This document shows positions 29,131 through 40,029 of a stretch of 64,000 nt of DNA, piece after piece. The first letter of the stretch is position 1, and each line of letters begins with the position of its first letter. The position numbers were made by a program, and so were the translations under genes. Origin of the DNA: Symbiodinium natans (taxonomy: Eukaryota; Sar; Dinophyceae; Suessiales; Symbiodiniaceae); the NCBI GenBank assembly GCA_905221605.1, contig CAJNDS010000199.1, positions 126,001 to 190,000 of the forward strand. The letters are read 5' to 3'. A model generated the notes under the pieces. That model was not told where the DNA came from. It ran no database searches and saw only the letters and a list, made by a program, of their open reading frames with translations.

Positions 29131-29294
29131 AGAAATGTTTAGTATATTTTACGACAGAACCCCTAGATACCAGTGCCCCGCGGTTGGTCTTTTGTCCGTA
29201 AGCACGTCATAAGAACGTGGTAATGGTTAATTAGTTTGAAACAATTGTTTATTATAATTAACAAATTATGATAAATATTGTAAAATAGTATAAT

Positions 29295-29531
29295 ATGACA
29301 ATATATGTTGATAAAATAACAATGGATTTCAATACTGATTATCATCCTCCTCATTGTGAAAGGCAGTGTGTTAGATGTAAGAAGTTCAAAAATTTAGTGT
29401 GTTTTAAGAGATATTATTATTGTAAAACAGGTAGGTATTTATCACAGTATAGAACCACGGTTACTTGTTGTGAATGCCTTGATAGTATGAAAGCATACAA
29501 CGACAAACGAAAACGTGAGTTAAAATCATAA
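29295..29531 (+). CDS. Small zinc-finger-like viral protein, 78 aa
   Basis: CVRCKKFKNLVCFKRYYYC and, 15-20 residues later, CCECLDSMKAYNDKRKRE form a two-knuckle CxxC...CxxC zinc site with a basic tail, a design common in small phage and PLV DNA-binding proteins. The start may be 29295 or the ATG at 29322 (MDFNTDYHPP). The 160 bases before it hold no gene; they include a short GC-rich patch at 29160-29215. Confidence 0.55.
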   Translation: MTIYVDKITMDFNTDYHPPHCERQCVRCKKFKNLVCFKRYYYCKTGRYLSQYRTTVTCCECLDSMKAYNDKRKRELKS

Positions 29532-29618
29532 GTATAATGTAATCACAGTTCATAAGAGTTTATGGAATATAACTCTATTATGGTTACAACCTTTGAAACT
29601 AAACCTAGTAAAATCTAT

Positions 29619-29923
29619 GAGAGAACCCTTGCCCACTTTGGGATGATAATACCACCTTAGGGAATATGGATAGGGTAATTGGTTATTCCTATACTGGTGT
29701 TGGTAATGGGGAAGTAGTAGTGATATATTGGGTGGGATGTAGTAGGGAGTATAGGAATAATCCTCTTATATGGATGAGGTAATCGGTTATTCCTACACTG
29801 GTCTTGGTAATGAGGGAGTAGTGGTGATATAGTTGGTGAGGTGTAGGGGGGAGTATAGGAATAATCGTCTAATGGGTTGACTGGTGGTATTATTACCCAA
29901 AATGGGCAAGGGTTCTGCTAACT
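29619..29923. repeat. Right terminal inverted repeat of the virus
   Basis: Ends ...GGGTTCTGCTAACT, the reverse complement of the left end. Its inner border begins AGAGAACCCTTGCCCACTTT, which repeats the outer end in the opposite direction. The TIR itself is therefore flanked by a ~35-bp inverted pair. It contains two of the ~60-nt internal units, against three in the left TIR. Confidence 0.92.
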
Positions 29924-30140
29924 GAATTGAGCTGCTTTTGGAACCCATTTGAGTTCAATAATAATTGAAATCAACTCACAGACAAACAAGATTTTTTCTA
30001 TTCGATACTGTTTGCATCAACACTCAAGAAAACAAAAAAAACGCCGTCGATACGCGTGTTCTTGGCTTGCTAAACTTGTCTTGAGCTGGCATTCAAGACA
30101 AAGCACTCTTGCATTGTTCGCGTGCGATCTTTCTCGCACT
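29924..30140. repeat. Host repeat A, copy 2, right part (viral target)
   Basis: Starts with the GAATT duplication (29924-29928) and continues repeat A as in 8541-8755, up to CTTTCTCGCACT. It is followed directly by the start of copy 3. Copies 2 and 3 are thus in tandem, with copy 2 a ~510-bp truncated unit once the virus is subtracted. Confidence 0.9.
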
Positions 30141-31584
30141 GTTAGAGAAAGTTCCGGTTCCAAACAAGTTCACACTTTGCCGCCTTGCTGCCTGCTGTTC
30201 TAATTTTGGGGGAAGACTGACACAAGACTTAGACTGGAACCGACTGAGAGGCTTATTTGTTTTACTTGCAACGAGGAGCTGTGAAAGCCAGATCTGGCTT
30301 CCCGTGTGTGAAAAAAACGCCGCAACTGGGCCCAAAAATGGCTCCTAAACTTGGGTTCCAATTTGAGGCTCCAACCTGGGTGGCCTTGTATGTTCACACA
30401 GGAAATCCAAAATCTAGGGCCCGTTTTCGGTGCCCAGAATTGAGCTGCTTTTGGAACCCATTTGAGTTCAATAATAATTGAAATCAACTCACAGACAAAC
30501 AAGATTTTTTCTATTCGATACTGTTTGCATCAACACTCAAGAAAACAAAAAACGCCGTCGATACGCGTGTTCTTGGCTTGCTAAACTTGTCTTGAGCTGG
30601 CATTCAAGACAAGCACTCTTGCATTGTTCGCGTGCGATCTTTCTCGCACTGTGGAGGTCACTTCGGCTTCCCTACCTTTTGGAATTGATTTCCTTGCCCT
30701 CTTTTTGTGTCTCCAAATCCACACACCTTTCACCACCCGCACACTTCCACACTTGAACAGCCAGCAGAACCCAGCCGACATACACGCACACGCACACCGC
30801 CCACCAAAGCCACTTTGCACCCACATAATGACACACACCACACTCCATGACACACATACCCTTGACCCACACACTGACACTTTCCTTGCACACTAAAGCC
30901 AAAGACACCCGCAAACCAACCCACTTTGCAACCTTTGCTTACACACACACACATCCACAACACTCTTGCACACGCACACTTAGAAAAACAGCCGAAACCA
31001 CCAAATGCACATTCTTGTGGATATCTTAAGTTCCGATTGCAATTTTTTCACTGTCTTTCTGGTCAATCGACAGCTTACCGGGCTGACAGCACTCACCAAC
31101 ACACTTGCTGAACGGTTCAGGGCGGTTTCTCGAAACTCTCTCTGAAGCTTGCAACTTAACCAAGAGATCATCCCAACAAAAAACCAAAAAAAACATTGAA
31201 TAAAAAGCAAGAGAAATTCTGTTCAGACGTGCTAAGGCAATTTGAACTGAAAAAAATGTGTTCCTGTGCATAAATCTGCTGCTGAATCTGAGAAAATTGT
31301 GTAAGTTTCATGACTCTGGCTTCTTTCCAGTGTTTTCTCGATTTCTCCGAAGTTCAAAAAGAAAAACCAATGTTTTTGCAGTTCTTGCTAACATTGAAAA
31401 AAAATCACACTGACCTTTCCTCATCATGGCCAGAACGACTTGAGAGTCGCCCAGCCTCGATTTCCATTCCATTCGACTTTTTTAACAAAGCTTCGATTGC
31501 GTTCTCTTCTCTTTGATTTTCCAAAATGACGAAACAGGAATTCAAGCACACTGAAATTTGACAGAAGATTGAGCAGAAGAAACC
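30141..31584. repeat. Host repeat A, copy 3
   Basis: Near-identical to 8245-9836 apart from a deletion of roughly 130 bases around 30860 and small indels. It ends at the same place (GATTGAGCAGAAGAAACC). It also keeps an unoccupied GAATT target (30437-30441). Confidence 0.92.
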
Positions 31585-31709
31585 GCCTAGAAAGGAACCT
31601 GCCCCCCTAAGCCCTGCCCGACCTGCCCGCCCAGGTGACGTCCCGGCAGCTCCTTTCCGCTTCAAGTCTGCTTCCTCGACCGCCCACTGCTTGCCTGCCC
31701 GCCTTGCCC

Positions 31710-32459
31710 ATGGCAGGCCCCGAGTACACCGAGTGCCCATGGAACGTAGAGCCGTGGAGCTGCGCGGAAGATAGCAGCGATACGGCCCCGGATCCAACTG
31801 CCTCTTCCGCCCAGGAAGATTTTTGCCATAGCCATGCCTTCTCGCGGGTCAGCCTAACACCCGCCGCAGCGCCGCCCCCATTGCCTCTGCCTATGCCCAA
31901 GGCCCCGCCGCCTCAGCACCTGCTGAGCAATGCTGCACAAACTCTGCCTCCTTTGCCTGCGGGGCCCCGCCACGGGGTCAACCAGCCTTTCTTGCCGCCC
32001 ATGCGCACATACCGCCCAGGGGAGCCTGTGCCTGCGCAACTGCAGTCCATGTGGACCGCCTTGCATTACATGCGCGTTTTTTGTTTTGGTTTGTTGGTTG
32101 GTTTATCAGTATAACCAGCTAAGCGCGCGCAGGATGCCTCTGAACTCCTGCTCATCAACCAGAAGGCCCAATTGCACGAGCAGCAACTGTCTGCCTGCCA
32201 GCATCAGCTTAACAACGCCCTAATCAATCTAAGCCAAGCACACCGTGCCGTCTCTCCCTTGCGAGAAGATCTTGATTGCCTAGCCTCGGATTTCCTTGCC
32301 TACAAAATCCGAGCTGAAGCCGAGACCCAGTACTCGCAAGCCTCTTGCGGGCCAGTCCCGTCCCAGATTAATACATACGCAGTATATCGGCACTGCCTCA
32401 TAATGCCCACCTGCCAACGCATCCGTAGAGAAATTCTCCGGACCCAGTCGCTCACCTGA
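31710..32459 (+). CDS. Predicted two-exon host gene, Pro-rich head and coiled-coil tail
   Basis: Exon 1 (31710-32075) starts at an ATG after a short pyrimidine-rich leader and encodes MAGPEYTECPWNVEPWSC followed by Pro/Ala-rich sequence ending MWTALHYMR. A 57-base intron (32076-32132) begins GTTTTTTG, is T/G-rich and ends GCGCGCAG. Exon 2 (32133-32459) continues in phase with DASELLLINQKAQLHEQQLS and a Gln/Leu-rich helix (HQLNNALINLSQAHRAV), stopping at TGA. About 230 residues. No domain recognised. The 3' end could have further exons. Confidence 0.4.
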
Positions 32460-33690
32460 GGAGCTTCGCCTGGAGTACTCCTCCAGCACCTCTGCCTCGG
32501 ATGCCTAGCTGCGGCTCGCAGCACGCCAGTGCCCAGGATTGGCCAGCCTGCCCAGCCCTCAAAAGCTCCCTGGCCCAAGCCCCCTGAAACCCCACCTCAC
32601 CCAGGTACTTTCGACGACATCGTCCTCTTTCTGCCCGAGGTCACAGCTTTCAGGGAGGCCCACACCGCTATGCCGAAGCCTCCAGGGGCCCAAGCCCTCT
32701 TTGTGACATCTGCGCAATACGCAGGGGGAGGAGACCTTTGGGAAAAATGGATCGACCCACAGCCCCCAATGAGTCGCGCCTGCGTCTCCTCCCTCAGCCT
32801 GCGCCAGCAGCGCCCAGTTGAGCCGCAGTCTCCAGGGGCCGCCATCCCAACCGCTGGCTTTAGCCTGTAACCTCAAGCAGCAGGATCAAAGGGGTCAAAT
32901 TTTGTCCTTGGTGCCTGAAGCCTTACGCCACATCCAGCCTCAAGGGGCTCATGGTCGCCTGGAGCTTCAGCCCGCAGCCTCACAGCCTCGAAGAGGCCAC
33001 AGCAGATCTTAGCCAACAGCCTTATGCCATTGCATCAGAAAAGGACAAGCCTCAATGTAATCCTCAGCGTTACGCTGCAGCCTAGGGCCAAGAGTGTGTC
33101 TTCTCCTTCGGCCTCCGCCCAGAGCCGACAAGCGAGACAAGCCTCTATGTCAGCCTGCGACCTGAAGCAGTCGCCCCACAAGGGGCCAAAACTTTTCTGT
33201 AGGCCTGAAGCTTTAGGTCAAGCTTTAAGAGGGGCCCACGCCGCTATGCTGAAGCCTCGAAGGGCCCAAGCCTTCGTCTTCAGTGCCCGCCCGCCGCTTC
33301 CAGCTGAGCCACCCTTCATCTCCACTGCCGCCCTGAGCTGAGGCCCCAAAGAGGCCAAAGCGACTAAATTTAGCCATTAGCTTTCGGCCGCAACGTCAAA
33401 GGGAAAGCACGATCTCATCTTTGCCTTCAGCTTCTGCCCGGGGCCTCTAGGTCAGCCAGCCGTCTATCTACGCCCTCGAGCTGCAGCCCCAAAGAATACC
33501 CAGGCTGTTATCTCGGCCCTCAGCTTTGGGCCGCAGCCCAAAGAGGCCTTTTTCCCACAGGATCAGGTTCATACGCAGGCCCAAAAGCACGCCGCCACGA
33601 CGTTTCTGCTCGCATGTGCCTACTTTTTGGCGTGCAAAATCCCTCTCCGCGGGATGGTGCCCATAAGTCAGCGCCAAAGCTCCCAGAAAT
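32460..33690. other. Degenerate repeat-derived host sequence
   Basis: No gene recognised. From about 32.8 kb the DNA is built of loosely repeated phrases such as TTCAGCCTGCGCC and GCCTGAAGCCTTA, related to the family at 38.2-39.4 kb and, inverted, at 52.8-53.1 kb. Confidence 0.4.
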
Positions 33691-35600
33691 CGAGCGCGCT
33701 GCCTTGAGGGGAAGCCTCAAAGCTTTTCGGGCCTTGGTGCAGCTCACAAGAACTTGAAAACTTTCAGGCACGAAGTCCAGCCGCATTCTAGGAAATTTGC
33801 CCTCGCGTCCGCGTACGCAGCTCCCGTCGCCAGCCTGGCCATCCTGCCTGAGTTCTTAAGGGTTTAGGATGGCACACTCCCACACGCTGCCCGCGACAAT
33901 GCCATCCATGCCTAGGTTTTTGCCTACCGCTTCTCATAGATCTTCATCTTGACACGCGGTGAAGCCCGTCCCCTGAACATGAGGAGAAGCCTCAAAGCTT
34001 TTGGGGCATCGGGGCAATTCACAAGGACTTCAAAACTTTCAGGCGCGAAAGTCCAGCCAAGGCCTAAGCAAACCGCCCTCACGTCCGCGCGCGCCGCTCG
34101 CGAAGCCAGCCCGGCCATCCAGCCTGAGTTTTTGAGGGTTTAGGATGGCACGCGCCCACGCCTGCCCGCAACAGTGCCATCTATGCCTATATATTGGCTG
34201 CCACTTCTCACGCTTCTCGCCTCAAAAGTCTCGGTCAAGCCCATCCCCGGACCATGAGGAGAAGCCTCAAAGCTTTTCGGGCATTGGTGCAATTCACAAG
34301 GACTTGAAAACTTTCAGGCACGAAGTCCAGCCACATTCTAGGAAATTTGCCCTCGCGTCCGCGTACGCAGCTCCCGACGCCAGCCTGGCCATCCTGCCTG
34401 AGATCTTAAGGATCTTAAGGGTTTAGGATGCCACACTCCCACACGCTGCCCGCGACAGTGCCATCCATGCCTAGGTTTTTGCCTACCGCTTCTCATGCAT
34501 TTTCACCTTGACACGCGGGGAAGCCCGTCCCCTGAACATGAGGAGAAGCCTCACATCGGTGCAATTCACAAGGACTTCAAAACTTTCAGGCACGAAAGTC
34601 CAGCCAAGGCCTAAGCAAACCGCCCTCACGTCCGCGCGCGCCGCTCGCGAAGCCAGCCCGGCCATCCAGCCTGAGTTTTTGAGGGTTTAGGATGGCACGC
34701 GCCCACGCCTGCCCGCAACAGTGCCATCTATGCCTATATATTGGCTGCCACTTCTCACGCTTCTCGCCTCAAAAGTCTCGGTCAAGCCCATCCCCGGACC
34801 ATGAGGAGAAGCCTCAAAGCTTTTCGGGCATTGGTGCAATTCACAAGGACTTGAAAACTTTCAGGCACGAAGTCCAGCCACATTCTAGGAAATTTGCCCT
34901 CGCGTCCGCGTACGCAGCTCCCGACGCCAGCCTGGCCATCCTGCCTGAGATCTTAAGGATCTTAAGGGTTTAGGATGCCACATTCCCACACGCTGCCCGC
35001 GACAATGCCATCCATGCCTAGCTTTTTGCCTACCGCTTCTCATGCATTTTCACCTTGACACGCGGTGAAGCCCGTCCCCTGAACATGAGGAGAAGCCTCA
35101 AAGCTTTTGGGGCATCGGTGCAATGCACAAGGACTTCAAAACTTTCAGGCACGAAAGTCCAGCCAAGGCCTAAGCAAACCGCCCTCACGTCGGCGCGCGC
35201 CGCTCGCGCGAAGCCAGCCCGGCCGTCCAGCCTGAGTTTTTGAGGGTTTAGGATGGCACGTGCCCAGACCTGCCCGCAACAATGCCATTTACGCCTATAT
35301 ATTGGCTACCACTTCTCATGTTTTTTCGCCTTAAAGTCTCGGTCAAGCCCGCCCCTTGACCATGAAGAGAAGTCCTAAAACTTTTGGGGCTCCGGCGCAA
35401 TCCACAAGGACCTCAAAAAATCTCAGACACGACGGTCCAGCCAATGCCTAAGAAAACCGCTCTCGCGTCTGCGAGCGCAGCTCGCGACGCCAGCCCGGCC
35501 CCTTGCCTGAATTCTTGGGGGTTTAAGATGGCACGCGCCCAGCGCCATCCATGCCTAGGCGTTTGACCGCCACTTCTCATGCATTTTCGCCTCGAGAGAT
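33690..35600. repeat. Satellite B: ~275-bp monomers in ~550-bp higher-order units
   Basis: Seven or so monomers each contain AAGCCTCAAAGCTTTT, ACTTTCAGGCACGAA(A)GTCC, AGGGTTTAGGATGGCAC and TGCCATC. Alternating monomer types recur at 547-559 bases (compare 33949, 34508 and 35055, or 34145 and 34692), so this is a higher-order array. The short reading frames inside it repeat with the array and are not genes. Diverged single monomers reappear at 52.2-52.8 kb. Confidence 0.88.
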
Positions 35601-35759
35601 GCGGTCAAGGCCGTCCCTTGACCCTGAAGAGGCCTGTGTACGCCAAATCTGACATCTTGCGAAATGCACAGACGGACTTAGGCCTTTGCCTCCGAGGGAC
35701 TCACAGCGCCCAGCCAGGGAATGGCATGCATTGGCGCAAGCGCGCTGCTTGTTTCGCCG

Positions 35760-36760
35760 GGCCTTTGTCAGGCCCGCGTATAGACATGCCCTGCGTGTCA
35801 TAGTCTCGTGGTCCGCCTCGGACCTACGCTGGAGCTTTGCCCAGCCGCCTATGCCTGAATCGAAAGATTCCGTCCGATTAATGGTCCGCCTCGGACTCAC
35901 GCTGGGGTTTTTTCCCAGCTGCCTATTTATTGCCTGTGCCTCACCGCAAAAGCCCACGCCTCTTTTTCTTCTCGTTTTCGCCGGGCTTGTTCTTAGGCCC
36001 ACGTCTAGACATGCCCTGCGTGTCATAGACTCGTGGTCCGCCTCGGACTCACGCTGGAACTTGCCCAGCCGCCTATGCCTGAATCGGAAGATTCCGCCTT
36101 CCCCTAGCAAGCGCACTGCTCCTGCCGCCGGGCTTATCTTAGGTCCACGCCTGGACATGCCCTGCATGTCACAGACTACTGTTCCGCCTCGGGCTTACGC
36201 TGGAGCTTTGCCCAGCCGCCTATGCCTGAATCGAAAGATTCCGCCCGATTAATGGTCCGCCTCGGACTCACGCTGGAGTTTTTTCCCAGCTGCCTATTTA
36301 TTGCCTGTGCCTCACCGCAAAAGCCCACGCCTCTTTTTCTTCTCGTTTTCGCCGGGCTTGTTCTTAGGCCCACGTCTAGACATGCCCTGCGTGTCATAGA
36401 CTCGTGGTCCGCCTCGGACTCACGCTGGAACTTGCCCAGCCGCCTATGCCTGAATCGGAAGATTCCGCCTTCCCCTAGCAGGCGCACTGCTCCTGCCGCC
36501 GGGCTTATCTTAGGTCCACGCCTGGACATGCCCTGCATGTCGCAGATTACTGGTCCGCCTCGGACTCACGCTGGAACTTGCCCAGCCGCCTACGCCTGAA
36601 TCGGAAGATTCCGCCTTCCCCTAGCAAGCGCACTGCTCCTGCCGCCGGGATTATCTTAGGTCCACGCCTGGACATGCCCTGCATGTCACGGACTACTGGT
36701 CCGCCTCGGACTTACGCTGGAAGTTTGCACACCCGCTTACGCCTGCGTGCCTGGCTCTAG
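35760..36760. repeat. Satellite C: ~371-bp tandem repeat with ~120-bp subunits
   Basis: Blocks containing TGGTCCGCCTCGGACTCACG, CAGCCGCCTATGCCTGAATC and GACATGCCCTGC repeat at about 371 bases (for example 35.80, 36.17 and 36.55 kb), with shorter subunits inside. A further diverged subunit lies at 36840-36910. Confidence 0.85.
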
Positions 36761-37118
36761 GCGCAAATTTGCTTGCCAACAGCGGTGTGCTCAGATGCCA
36801 TTGGGTTCGCCCCGAACCCACGTTTGCCCTGCGTGTCATAGACTGGTGGTCCGCCTCGGACTCACGCTGGAGTTCTGCCCAGCTGCCTCTGCCTGAGTCG
36901 GAAGACCATCTTCGGGGGAAGCACATTCGCCTCGGAGGTTTCTTAGTGTTCTTGGGGCTGGCCCAGCCACTTTCTTGGGGCTGGCCCAGCCGCTTTACCG
37001 CAGGCAATCTGCGCCACCAAGGCCCAAGCCGTTTTCTCAAGAAAAGCACAATCGCCTCAGATGGCCTATAGTACCGTTGGGATTGGCCCAAGTCCAGCAC
37101 TGCCTCCAGTGACCTCCA

Positions 37119-37262
37119 TCAGTCTGCTGGACCGTACTGGCAATTTGCACAGCGAAGGCAGCCAGCCCAGTCTCCACTGCCTTCTGGACCGTACTGGCAA
37201 TTTGCGCAGCGAAGGCAGCCAGCCCAGTCTCCACTGCCTCCGCGCTGCCGCCGTCCTACAGG
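37119..37262. repeat. ~60-bp tandem repeat, 2-3 copies
   Basis: CTGGACCGTACTGGCAATTT, CAGCGAAGGCAGCCAGCCCA and GTCTCCACTGCC recur at ~60 bases. The last unit is truncated. No gene. Confidence 0.8.
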
Positions 37263-37399
37263 CAATCTGCGCCGCAAAGGCCAAGCCTTTCCCTCGTGTG
37301 TGGCTGCCTCGCTGTAGTTCGCCAAAAAAGCTACATCTTCAGCGGCCCTGGGGCTTGCCTCACGCCCTAGTCCACCTCCCCGCCTGCCATAGTTTCGCG

Positions 37400-38110
37400 C
37401 TCCGTCTCGGACTCGTGCTGGTGCTACAGCCAACGCCGAGCCTTCTTCTCTTGCCCAAACGCCCATGACTCAGTCTAAAGACTCCACCTTCTCCTCGATC
37501 TTCGGGACAAAGCACCTCCGAGTTCGGAGGGCCTATTGTAGTGGGGGCTGGCCCAGCGCGGCAACGCCTCCAACACGTCCACATGTCCTCTGTGGGTGTT
37601 CCAGGCACACTTGCCTGCCATAAAGCGCAACTGCCCATGTGTTCCTTGACAACACTAGGAGTAGCAGCCCCGCTCGCCAGGTACATCCAACAACTTCGTC
37701 GTGGAGCTCTTCAGGATGACGCTGCCCATGAGCACACGCTACCTCGCATGCCTGCTTGAGACCAGTCTGCTCAAATGCAAATTTTCTGTGGCCGATTTGC
37801 GCATGAAGCAGCTGCTTCACTTGCCCTTGCGTTTGCTGATGCAGCATCCTCCAGAGAGTTCAGCTCTCTCAGCCCTCTCGCCAGCCTCCTGCCAGGCAAA
37901 ACCTTCCCTGGTCACGCCGACAGCCCAGCCCGTAGAACATGCTAGGATTAGCAACCCCGCTTGCCAGGTGCAGTTCACTTCCTCGTCGCGGAGTTCTTCA
38001 CTATGGAGTTGCCCAGGAACTGACCACTTAAATGCAGTTTTGTGTTTTCCTTTTGTCGTTGCGCTCTTGCGCATGAGCAGTGCAGCCGCTCCTCCTGCAT
38101 CCGCCATCGG
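37400..38110. repeat. Diverged ~330-bp direct duplication
   Basis: The stretch around 37650-37740 (AGCAGCCCCGCTCGCCAGGT ... GGAGCTCTTCAGGATG) resembles 37945-38020 (AGCAACCCCGCTTGCCAGGT ... GGAGTTCTTCACTATG). No long intact frame. I see nothing else in this stretch. Confidence 0.5.
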
Positions 38111-38164
38111 CTGAATCCGCGCTGTCAGCCTGCTTCGTCGCCTCTGCCAGAGCCCGGGCGAGCT

Positions 38165-39400
38165 AACTCAAAATGCCACTTGGCCTTCAGGGAGCCAAGC
38201 CATTGTGCTGGACGCCTTTAGCCTCCGGCTGCAAGCCAGAGCCTCAAAGAGGACAAGCCCACAACTTCGCCTTCAGCCTCAGCCCGCAGCCCCCGGTGGA
38301 GCCGCACTCTCAGGGGGACCAAAGCCGAAACCTCAGGGGGGCCGGCAGTTGTCTTCGCGCCCGAAGCGCGCCTCGCAAAAAAAAAAAAAAAAACAAACTC
38401 GCATTTTTCGCCTTCAGCCTCAGGCTTCAAGCCGCAACCTCAAGGAGGGCCAAGCAGGGTCGGAGGCCTTAAATGGAAGCCCCAAGGAGGACAGGCCTGC
38501 GTCTTCGCCGTCAGCCTCAGCCCGCAGCCCCCAGTTGAGCCGGAGGGGAGCTAAAGCCTTCATCAGCCTTTATTCTTGGCCTTCAGCTTGTCATTGTAGC
38601 GGCAGCCTTGAGCGGCAGCCTCAAGAGGACAAACCCGTGCCTTCGACTTCAGCCTCAGCCCGTAGTCCCCCGTTGAGCCGCAGTCTCAGGGAGGCCAAAA
38701 TCTTGTTCTTGGCTTTCAACTTGAAGCCGCAACCTCAAGGGGGCTAGGCGGTCATCCTAGCCTTTGCCCCTCAGAGGTAGCCTCGAGGAGGAATGGCCGC
38801 TCCTCGCCTTCAGCTTCAGCCCACAACCTCGAGGGGGGGCCGAGCAGGCGTTATCTCAGCCTTTTGCCCTAAGCGGACGCCTAAAGATAAGAGAAAAAAG
38901 AATCGACAAGCCCGCATCTTCGCCCTCAGCCTCAGCCCGCAGCCCCCGTTGAGCCGCAATCTCAGAGGGGCCCGCATTTGTCTTGGCCTTCAGCTTCAAG
39001 CCGTAACCGCACGGAAAGACCATGAGTACAAGCCCATGCGCATTTTCGCGCTCAGCCTCAGCCCGCAAAATCCAGTTGAGGGCAAGCCCGCATCTTCGCA
39101 CAGAGCCTCAGCTCGCAACCCTCAAGAACCCGCAGTCTCAGGAGGCCAAAGCCTTTATCTTAAAGGGGGGCCGAGCCTTCCTCTTGGCTTTCCTGCGACC
39201 TCAAAGGGAGCTAAGCAGTCCTCGCTTTGGACCTTCAGCGGCAGCCTCGAAAAGGCCAAGCCCTCAGCGTCGCTTTCAGCAGCCCAGCCTGCCGGGCGAG
39301 CCAAGCCTTTTAGCCTTCTCCCATAGCAGCAGCCAGTGGAAGCCAAAGCTTCGAATGTGGCCTGAAGCCCTGGACCGAAGCCTCCAGAGACCAAGCCGCT
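38165..39400. repeat. Degenerate repeat family D and an A17 tract
   Basis: Repeated phrases CTTCGCCTTCAGCCTCAGCC, GCAGCCCCCAGTTGAGCCGC and AGTCTCAGGGAGGCCAAAG occur every ~120-180 bases. A run of about 17 A interrupts at about 38378. The same family occurs at 32.8-33.5 kb and, reverse-complemented, at 52.79-53.13 kb. Confidence 0.7.
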
Positions 39401-40024
39401 CTTAGGAAGGCGCTGATGGTAGGCCGTAAAATGAAGGGGGGGCCAGGTCTCCCTCTTTTAGCCTTCAGATGTTGCGGCAGCGTTAAAAGGCCAAGAGCTT
39501 GTATTCGCCTTCCGCCTCAGCCCGCAACCGTCAGGCGAGCCAAGAAGCCGAAACTTTTCATCTGGCCTGAAGATTTGGGCTGCAGCCTCAAGCAACCAAG
39601 CCCTTGCATCAACCTCGTCCCTCCGCTGCGAGCGACATGCTTCCCAAGATGCTCTGACAGCTCGTACCTGCCCTGACAGCTCCAGCCTGCTTTCTCGCCT
39701 TCTCGCACGGAGGCGCAGAGAACTCGGATCTGCCGGCGCCAGCAAGCCACGACGCCCAAGTCTAACAGCTGCGCGAGCCACGCCAAACAGGCTGACGAGC
39801 CCCAATCAAGCTCCAAGCCCAGGCGCCATGTGTCTTCAACAGATTGCATCTGAGCCGCTGCTCGCTGAGGCCTCAAGCAGCTTCTAGGCCACAGCTAGGG
39901 TACTTGCGCCATGTCTGCCACGTCGGAGTCTAATTTGTTGGCCGAAAAAAAAGTGCCCAGACACAGTCCGTAGGGCATGAAAGTGGCCTCCACAGTATGC
40001 AAACGGACTTTGAAAGCAACGTCC
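39400..40024. other. Host flank left of the retrotransposon
   Basis: Diverged tail of repeat family D, then unique sequence. No gene recognised. It ends with AGGAC (40025-40029), which abuts the LTR and matches GTCCT at 50459-50463. Confidence 0.4.
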
Positions 40025-40029
40025 AGGAC

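Larger units (their letters stand above)
10657..29923. mobile_element. Integrated Polinton-like virus, about 19.3 kb
   Basis: A discrete AT-rich block with long terminal inverted repeats and a 5-bp GAATT duplication (10652-10656 and 29924-29928), sitting inside a host repeat whose empty form survives at 8541 and 30437. It encodes the PLV/Polinton hallmark set: rve-type integrase, family B polymerase, double-jelly-roll major capsid, penton-like minor capsid and FtsK/HerA-type packaging ATPase. A hydrolase, GIY-YIG nuclease, S74 fibre, zinc proteins and orphans complete it. I see no adenovirus-type maturation protease. Four core genes carry one inactivating change each, so this copy is probably an endogenous, non-autonomous provirus. 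Its nearest relatives should be PLVs of protists. A virophage or adintovirus placement is less likely but needs phylogeny. Confidence 0.93.

Noticed and set aside
35577-36538. Two minus-strand frames with the same first 100 residues
   Set aside because: Exact echo of the ~371-bp satellite C period; no domain.
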